Of a stretch of DNA of 64,000 nucleotides, positions 59,530-64,000 are shown piece after piece. The notes under the pieces are model-generated. The model saw only the letters and a program-made list of their open reading frames with translations, ran no database searches and was not told the origin of the DNA. The position numbers and the translations under genes were made by a program. The DNA comes from JB111 sp049856175 (lineage in GTDB: Bacteria; Actinomycetota; Actinomycetes; Actinomycetales; Actinomycetaceae), in NCBI RefSeq assembly GCF_049856175.1, contig NZ_JBNDNA010000007.1, positions 141,284 to 205,283 of the forward strand, in the 5' to 3' direction. The stretch's first letter is position 1, and the number at the start of each line of letters is the position of its first letter.

Positions 59530-60876
59530 CTACGCACCACCCCCGGCCCGTGCGGCGCGGTCGAGGACGGCGTCGAGAAGGTCGTCGTCCCACGCGTCGT
59601 TCATGACGAGCAGGTCCGCGAGCGTGACGCGGTTGCGCATGAACGGCAGGGCGGAGAGGACCCAGCGGGCGCGCTCGGGCGCGACGGCCGGCTCGAGCTC
59701 GCCGAACCGGGTGGGCGCGCCCCACGCGCGCAGTGTGGCCGCCACCTCCTCCGGCGGTCGCAGCAGCGCGCGGAGCCGATCGAGGAACGCGTCGTCGAGC
59801 GGGCGTCGCGTCGCCCGGCCCTGCTCCCAGGCCGCGACCTTCTCCCCCACCGAGGCCCGGCAGGTCGCACCCAGGCGGCCCGTCGGGTCGACCACGCGCC
59901 ACGTGCGCTCGACCCGGTGCTCGACGTCGTCGGGGAAGGCCGTCGCGTCGTCGATCCGCACGAGGTCGCGCTCGAGGGCCTCCTGCCACAGGGCCGTGGA
60001 CAGGACCGTGGCGACACCGACCTGCCGGCCGTGCAGGTCGTGCGGGGCGTCGGCGGCCATCGCCGCCATGTCGAGGATGTGGCTCGTCAGGTGCTCGCAG
60101 CCCGAGAGCGGTGCGGTGCTGCCGACGACCCCGATCGACAGGCCCCCGTAGGTCAGGGCGTCGACGAGCGCGGTCATCGACCCGTCGGCCGACCGGCCCG
60201 TGCGGAGGTCCGCGACGGCGCCGAGCAGGTCCGCGAGCACCGCCGGGTCGGCGGGCCCGCCGGCGCCGAGCCGGGCGGCGAGCACCCAGTCGGCGACCGA
60301 GGAGGCCACGGCCACGGCGTCGCCGACGCCGGCCCCGACGAGCAGGTCGGGCGAGTGTTCGAGCGCGCCGGCATCGACGAGCAGCGCGTTCGGCCACCGG
60401 GTCGGCACCGTCGACTTCGCCCCGCCGCGCACGAGCACGCTCAGCGGGTCGGCGTATCCGTTGACGGACGGCGCCGACTGCACGGCGACGAGCGGGACCC
60501 CGGTCGGCGTCGCGGCCTTCGCGAGATCGGTGACGGTGCCGGAGCCGACCGACACCACGGCGCCGGCACCGGCGAGCGCGGCAGCCGCCTCGTCGACGGT
60601 GGACTCGTCGAGGACGACGCCGTGCGGCCCCGTGCACGGCGTCGCCCGCGCGACGTCGTACCCGGCGCGGCGGACGGCTGCCACCGCGATCTCCAGGAGG
60701 TCGCCGTCGCCGGTGGGTTTGGGCACCGTGTCGGCCAGCACCGCCACCGTGCCCCGGGCCCCGAGCGCGGCGAGCACCTCGCCGGCCCGGGCACCCGCGT
60801 CGACCCCGTACTCGAGGTGCTCGAGCTCGCCGCCCGAGGCGGCGGCCGCGACCTCTCGCCTGTGCTGTGCCGTCAC
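59530..60876 (-). CDS. AraM/EgsA-like glycerol-1-phosphate dehydrogenase family protein
   Basis: This 448-residue member of the iron-containing alcohol dehydrogenase superfamily shows the nucleotide motif SVGSGTVTDLAKAA and APSVNGYAD, typical of the G1PDH branch. Likely metal ligands are Asp in GAGVGDAVA and His in GCEHLTSHILDM and HDLHGRQVGV, all in family order. Relatives reduce dihydroxyacetone phosphate or oxidise polyol phosphates. Coupled to the FGGY kinase by a GTGA overlap, it may oxidise the kinase product (a polyol phosphate) to a ketose phosphate; that is an inference. A 119-bp gap without other features separates it from the DhaK-type gene. Confidence 0.85.
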   Translation of the reverse strand: MTAQHRREVAAAASGGELEHLEYGVDAGARAGEVLAALGARGTVAVLADTVPKPTGDGDLLEIAVAAVRRAGYDVARATPCTGPHGVVLDESTVDEAAAALAGAGAVVSVGSGTVTDLAKAATPTGVPLVAVQSAPSVNGYADPLSVLVRGGAKSTVPTRWPNALLVDAGALEHSPDLLVGAGVGDAVAVASSVADWVLAARLGAGGPADPAVLADLLGAVADLRTGRSADGSMTALVDALTYGGLSIGVVGSTAPLSGCEHLTSHILDMAAMAADAPHDLHGRQVGVATVLSTALWQEALERDLVRIDDATAFPDDVEHRVERTWRVVDPTGRLGATCRASVGEKVAAWEQGRATRRPLDDAFLDRLRALLRPPEEVAATLRAWGAPTRFGELEPAVAPERARWVLSALPFMRNRVTLADLLVMNDAWDDDLLDAVLDRAARAGGGA

Positions 60877-62417
60877 GAGACCTCGAGGGCGGTGACGTCC
60901 TGCAGGTCGTCCCACAGTGGCTGGAGCGCCTCGCGGGTGCGCCGGTAGAGGGCGAAGTACCGGTCGTACACCGCGGTCTTCGCGCGGTCGGGCTCGTAGG
61001 TCCGGACGATCGTCACCGTGGCGTCGACTCCCGCCGCATAGCTCTCGAAGACACCGGACCCGACGCCGGCGACGATCGCCGCCCCCTTGGCGCCGAACTC
61101 CGTGCCCGCGGGGACCACGATCCGGCGACCGAGGACGTCGGCGAAGATCTGGCACCAGGACTCGGAGTTCGCCCCGCCTCCGGCCATCCGCACCGTCTCG
61201 ACGGTGGTGGGGATCGAGTCAAGACAGTCGCGGATGCCGTAGGCGACGCCCTCGTAGACGGCACGGAGCATGTCGTGCCGGGTGTGCGAGCCGCGCAGCC
61301 CGAAGAAGGAGCCGCGTGCGCTGGGCTTGACGAACGGCGCCCGCTCACCGCCCGGCGCGAGGTACCCGTGGAAGATGAGGCCGCGCGCCCCGACGGGGGT
61401 GTCGGCGAGGACGTCGTCGAGGTACTCGAACAGCTCCATGCCGCGGGTGCGCGCCTCGAGCCGGAGGACGTTGCCGGGCTCGTCGAGGAACCAGTCGAGG
61501 TTCGGGGTGCAGAAGTTCATGCCCATCGACCGGATCCACGTGTCCGGGCTGTGCGGGATCACCCAGCCGGAGTCGGCCGGTGCGAACCCGTTCTCGAGGG
61601 AGTCGGTGGCGACGGTGACGATGCCGGCGGTCCCGATGACGGCCATGCAGTCACCGGGCCGGGCCACGCCGACCCCGAGCGACGAGGCGGTGATGTCCAT
61701 CTGGCCCTTGTAGACGGGGGTGCCCGCGACGAGCCCGGTCTGGCCGGCGGCCTGCGTCGTCACCTCACCCGCGAGGTCGGTCGCGGCCTTGATCGGGGGC
61801 AGGACGTCCTTGATGCCGTCGATGCCCCACGTCCGCAGCACGTGGTCGGACCACGTCCGCGTGCGGACGTCGATGCCGGCGAGGCTCGCGTCGGAGGCGT
61901 CGGTCGACACGTCTCCCGTGAGGTTGTACTCGACCCAGTCCTTGCACCACAGCTGCGTGGCTCCCTCGAGGATCTCCGGCTCGTTCTCCAGTCGCCAGCG
62001 CAGGATCGCCGATGCGGTACCGGCGTACGGGCCGAGCCCGCTCGTGTCGAACTGCCTGCTGACCGTGCCGTCCTCGTACCAGGTGTCGATGACCTTGCCC
62101 GTGCGCCCGTCCGTCCAGAGGATGGCGTTGCCGGCCGGCCTGCCGTCCTTGCCGATCAGCCAGCTGCCGTCCCCCTGACCGGTGACCGACACGGCCACGA
62201 TCTCCTGCGGACGGACGGACGAGCCGGTGATGGCGTCCCGGATGGCCTTGGCGGCGGCCGCCCAGACCGTGTCCATGTCCTCCTCGGCCCTGTCCGGGTC
62301 CGGCGAGATGATCGGGACGTTGCCCGCACCTCGGCTCATCTCCGTCCCGGTCTCGTTGAACACGGCAGCCTTGATGACAGACGTCCCGGCATCGATGCCG
62401 AGCAGGTATCTGGACAT
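60873..62417 (-). CDS. FGGY-family carbohydrate kinase (erythritol/xylulose-kinase-like)
   Basis: This 514-residue kinase starts YLLGIDAGTSVIKAAVFNETG; the GTSVIK form of the phosphate loop is shared with erythritol kinases. Other blocks are SVTGQGDGSWLIG, AILWTDGRT, VYKGQMDITASSLGVGV, APGGERAPFVKPSARGSFFGL and RMAGGGANSESWCQIFADVLGR. It is the first gene of an operon that continues with the AraM-like dehydrogenase, DhaK-DhaL and the TIM-like isomerase. The direct-repeat site D lies about 60 bp upstream. Polyol phosphorylation is likely; the substrate is unproven. Confidence 0.9.
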   Translation of the reverse strand: MSRYLLGIDAGTSVIKAAVFNETGTEMSRGAGNVPIISPDPDRAEEDMDTVWAAAAKAIRDAITGSSVRPQEIVAVSVTGQGDGSWLIGKDGRPAGNAILWTDGRTGKVIDTWYEDGTVSRQFDTSGLGPYAGTASAILRWRLENEPEILEGATQLWCKDWVEYNLTGDVSTDASDASLAGIDVRTRTWSDHVLRTWGIDGIKDVLPPIKAATDLAGEVTTQAAGQTGLVAGTPVYKGQMDITASSLGVGVARPGDCMAVIGTAGIVTVATDSLENGFAPADSGWVIPHSPDTWIRSMGMNFCTPNLDWFLDEPGNVLRLEARTRGMELFEYLDDVLADTPVGARGLIFHGYLAPGGERAPFVKPSARGSFFGLRGSHTRHDMLRAVYEGVAYGIRDCLDSIPTTVETVRMAGGGANSESWCQIFADVLGRRIVVPAGTEFGAKGAAIVAGVGSGVFESYAAGVDATVTIVRTYEPDRAKTAVYDRYFALYRRTREALQPLWDDLQDVTALEVS

Positions 62418-62475
62418 GTGCCCTCCACGGTGAGTGCTGATTCGTCAGCGAATCGTGGGTGGACCGTATCGCCTC

Positions 62476-62505
62476 ATGTCCGTACTTGTCTACGCATGTC
62501 TGGCA
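62476..62505. promoter_or_regulatory. Direct-repeat operator, three copies (site D)
   Basis: On the plus strand, ATGTCCGTAC, TTGTCTACGC and ATGTCTGGCA are consecutive, with TGT at 62477, 62487 and 62497. It lies between the FGGY operon and the VOC gene. For the FGGY operon (minus strand) TAGACA, an 18-bp spacer and TACGGT make a plausible promoter whose -35 box is within the operator. Confidence 0.72.
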
Positions 62506-62521
62506 GACCGGACCCGACGCC

Positions 62522-62962
62522 TCACCGTCGGGCCGGAACCTCGATCGTGCCGTCGTCCGTCACCGGGAAGAACGGGTTGAACGCGACCTCCCACAGGTGC
62601 CCGTCCGGGTCCGCGAAGTAGCCCGAGTAGCCGCCCCACTCCACCAGCTCGGGCTCCTTGACGAGGCGGGCGCCGACGCCGGTCGCGTGCGCGAGCGCGG
62701 CGTCCACCTCCTCGGCAGAGTTGACGTTGATCGCGAGGGTGACACCGCGGTAGGGCGGGGGCGGACCGGCGGGGATGCCGACGTCGGCGGCGAGGTCCTC
62801 GTAGCCGAACAGGCCCACCCACGTGCCCGATGTACGGAACCAGGTGATGACCGCATCGTTGTCCCCGCGCTGCTCCCACCCGAGTGCGCGGTAGAACGCG
62901 ATGCTCCGCGCGAGGTCGGCGACACCGAGGGTGACGATGACGAAGTTGGCCGGGATGCTCAT
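62522..62962 (-). CDS. VOC-family (glyoxalase-fold) protein, paralogue of 37202-37636
   Basis: This 146-residue protein opens FVIVTLGVADLARSIAFYRALGWEQRG and ends WGGYSGYFADPDGHLWEVAFNPFFPV. It shares long runs with the protein at 37202-37636, including ALGWEQRGD and ITWFRTSGTW. Such proteins may act on toxic aldehydes or on pathway metabolites. The direct-repeat operator lies just beyond its stop, so that site serves the FGGY operon and not this gene. ATG 62962 is preferred to a GTG eleven codons earlier, by comparison with the paralogue. Confidence 0.9.
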   Translation of the reverse strand: MSIPANFVIVTLGVADLARSIAFYRALGWEQRGDNDAVITWFRTSGTWVGLFGYEDLAADVGIPAGPPPPYRGVTLAINVNSAEEVDAALAHATGVGARLVKEPELVEWGGYSGYFADPDGHLWEVAFNPFFPVTDDGTIEVPARR

Positions 62963-63082
62963 GCGGTCAGCCTCCACCCGTCGCGCCCGCGGCACAACGG
63001 TGTCGGCGCTGATCCGTAGCCTCCGCGGGAGGGGCCGACGCCGGATCTCCCGGAGGGGTCGTGGGCGACCCGACCTCCGCCG

Positions 63083-63535
63083 CTATGACGGCGGCCTGAT
63101 CTCACTGCGCAGGAAGTCCTTCTGCCGGTCGTTCAGGTCGCGTTCGGCCAGGTCGAGGATGACCTGCAGCTGCTCCTCGGTCAGCGACGGCAGTCCGGCG
63201 GCGACCTCGCCGACCAGTGACTGTGCCTGCGACATGAGCTCGCGGAGCTCGCCGTCGGAGGTGGCCTCGTCGATGGCGTCGAAGCGCTCCTGCAGGGCCA
63301 CCAGCTCCGACCGCACCTGCGGGTCGAGCAGTGCATCGGTGAGAACCTCGGTCTGCGGATGCTCCCGGAGGAGATGGGCGACCACGACGGTCACCGGGAT
63401 GTCGGCGGGCGTCAGGCTCAGAGCTGCTGCTGTCCTCGAGAGCCCGACGTGGTGTCCGGCGCGTGCCCGGGCCAGCCGATCGCGTTGTTCGGTCAGGGCC
63501 GCGATCTTTGCCTCCAGGCCCGCGGGCGTGTCAGA
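63083..63535 (-). pseudogene. Remnant of a regulator (probably MerR/TipA-like), cut off by an IS256-family insertion
   Basis: The minus-strand frame ending at TAG 63083 can be read back through TPAGLEAKIAALTEQRDRLARA (a coiled-coil linker), SLTPADIP and VTVVVAHLLREHPQTE to about KPSD at 63535, where the IS element begins. The C-terminal part has ALLDPQVRSELVALQERFDAI and SLTEEQLQVILDLAERDLND, all helical. The layout fits the effector half of a MerR-family regulator whose N-terminal winged helix has been removed. No start codon precedes the coiled coil. A GTG at 63394 could make a 103-residue fragment. The MerR assignment is by pattern only. Confidence 0.5.
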
Positions 63536-64000
63536 TGGTTTGTGTAAGGGGTGGGGTCAGCGTTCGAAGGAGAACATGCTGTGACCATGACCAAGGAGAG
63601 TCCGGAGCGTGCGGAACGCAGACGGCGGCAGAAGGAGATCGCGGACGGTCTGAAGGGCTCTGGAGCGTTGGACGACATCTTCGCCAAGATCGATGCCGGC
63701 GAGCCGCTCACGGGTGAGCAGGGCCTGCTCGGCGGGATGCTCAAGGCCGCGCTCGAGCGGGGTCTGGGTGCCGAGCTGACCGAGCACGTGGGCTACGACC
63801 GTGGCGACGCGGACGCTGCCGAGCACCCGAACTCGCGTAACGGGACCAGCCCGAAGACCGTGGCGACCCAGATCGGGGACGTCGATCTGGCCGTCCCCCG
63901 GGACCGGGACGGGACGTTCACGCCGATGCTGGTGCCCAAGGGGCAGCGCCGTCTCGATGGCCTGGACGGCATGATCATCAGCCTCTACGCAGGCGGGATG
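63535..64000 (+). mobile_element. IS256-family insertion sequence, left end (right end outside window)
   Basis: The element starts near 63535, where coding sequence of the interrupted regulator stops and GGTTTGTGTAAGGGG appears, similar to IS256-type terminal sequences that contain TGTGTAA. The transposase follows 46 bp later. Target duplication and the right inverted repeat cannot be seen. Confidence 0.75.
63581..64000 (+). CDS. IS256-family transposase, N-terminal 140 residues (runs off window)
   Basis: GTG 63581, after GAAGGAGA (63566-63573), opens an unbroken frame to the window edge. The protein begins TMTKESPERAERRRRQKEI and continues with FAKIDAGEPLTGEQGLLGGML, LTEHVGYDRGDADAAEHPNSRNG, TVATQIGDVDLAVPRDRDGTF and GLDGMIISLYAGGM. 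These match the N-terminal part of mutator-type DDE transposases of the IS256 group, including the first catalytic-domain strands. The catalytic Asp-Asp-Glu residues would lie further downstream. It could move DNA by copy-paste through a circular intermediate, as known for the family. Confidence 0.93.
   Translation, partial: MTMTKESPERAERRRRQKEIADGLKGSGALDDIFAKIDAGEPLTGEQGLLGGMLKAALERGLGAELTEHVGYDRGDADAAEHPNSRNGTSPKTVATQIGDVDLAVPRDRDGTFTPMLVPKGQRRLDGLDGMIISLYAGGM

Overview
The window comes from a very GC-rich actinobacterium, most likely of the order Micrococcales. Codons are strongly biased to G/C at the third position. Many genes start with a -10 hexamer only 6-8 bases upstream of the start codon, as leaderless actinobacterial genes do. 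The order DUF4191 - RDD - glnA1 - glnE - glnA2 - panB - RNase H/phosphatase - C4-ribbon-like protein - Nif3 is the conserved core block known from mycobacteria (Rv2219-Rv2230 region). The genus cannot be fixed from the sequence.

Region 1 (1-6.2 kb): the N-terminus of a Ser/Thr kinase, an MMPL exporter divergent from a MarR regulator with a perfect 18-bp palindrome between them, DUF4191, a winged-helix regulator overlapping an M23 peptidase, and an RDD membrane protein. Region 2 (6.2-29.3 kb): the nitrogen and housekeeping core. glnA1 lies behind a well-formed double GlnR box. It is followed by a frameshifted Mrr restriction gene, a Zn alcohol dehydrogenase, a DUF981-like membrane protein and a phosphatase. 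Then come glnA2-glnE (overlapping), nadE-panB (overlapping), map, ppgK, RNase P RNA, yaaA, RNase H/phosphatase, a C4-ribbon-like protein that has lost all its cysteines, Nif3, thymidine kinase and a GNAT protein.

Region 3 (29.3-45.6 kb) is accessory. Two modules each combine an IclR regulator, a THI5/NMT1-type substrate-binding lipoprotein and a 4,5-dihydroxyphthalate-decarboxylase-like protein. The first adds a class II aldolase-type enzyme. The second adds an aldehyde dehydrogenase, an FAD oxidoreductase and an SDR. Neither module has ABC permease or ATPase genes. Between them lie DoxX, YibE/F, HAD, ArsR-SRPBCC and VOC genes, and a P-loop gene missing its middle.

Region 4 (45.6-62.5 kb) is the most interesting part: a large carbohydrate or polyol catabolic locus. 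It encodes a RuBisCO-like protein with a Cof-type HAD phosphatase, a glycerol-kinase-like FGGY kinase with a Zn polyol dehydrogenase, and a 2-oxoacid-dehydrogenase-type E1 (alpha/beta fused) and E2. It also encodes a GntR regulator, a CbbY-like HAD, a class II ketose-bisphosphate aldolase, a triosephosphate-isomerase homologue, a fused DhaK-DhaL kinase, an AraM/glycerol-1-phosphate-dehydrogenase-like enzyme and a second FGGY kinase. Four promoters in this locus carry the same operator, two or three copies of wTGTmTAGnn spaced exactly 10 bp apart, so they probably form one regulon. My reading is conversion of a short-chain (C4-C5) polyol or branched sugar acid to ketose phosphates by way of DhaK-like and TIM-like enzymes, followed by aldol cleavage and oxidation. 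The substrate is not determined.

Region 5 (62.5-64 kb): a VOC protein (paralogue of the one at 37.2 kb) and a MerR-like regulator that has lost its DNA-binding half at the left end of an IS256-family element. The transposase of that element runs off the window.
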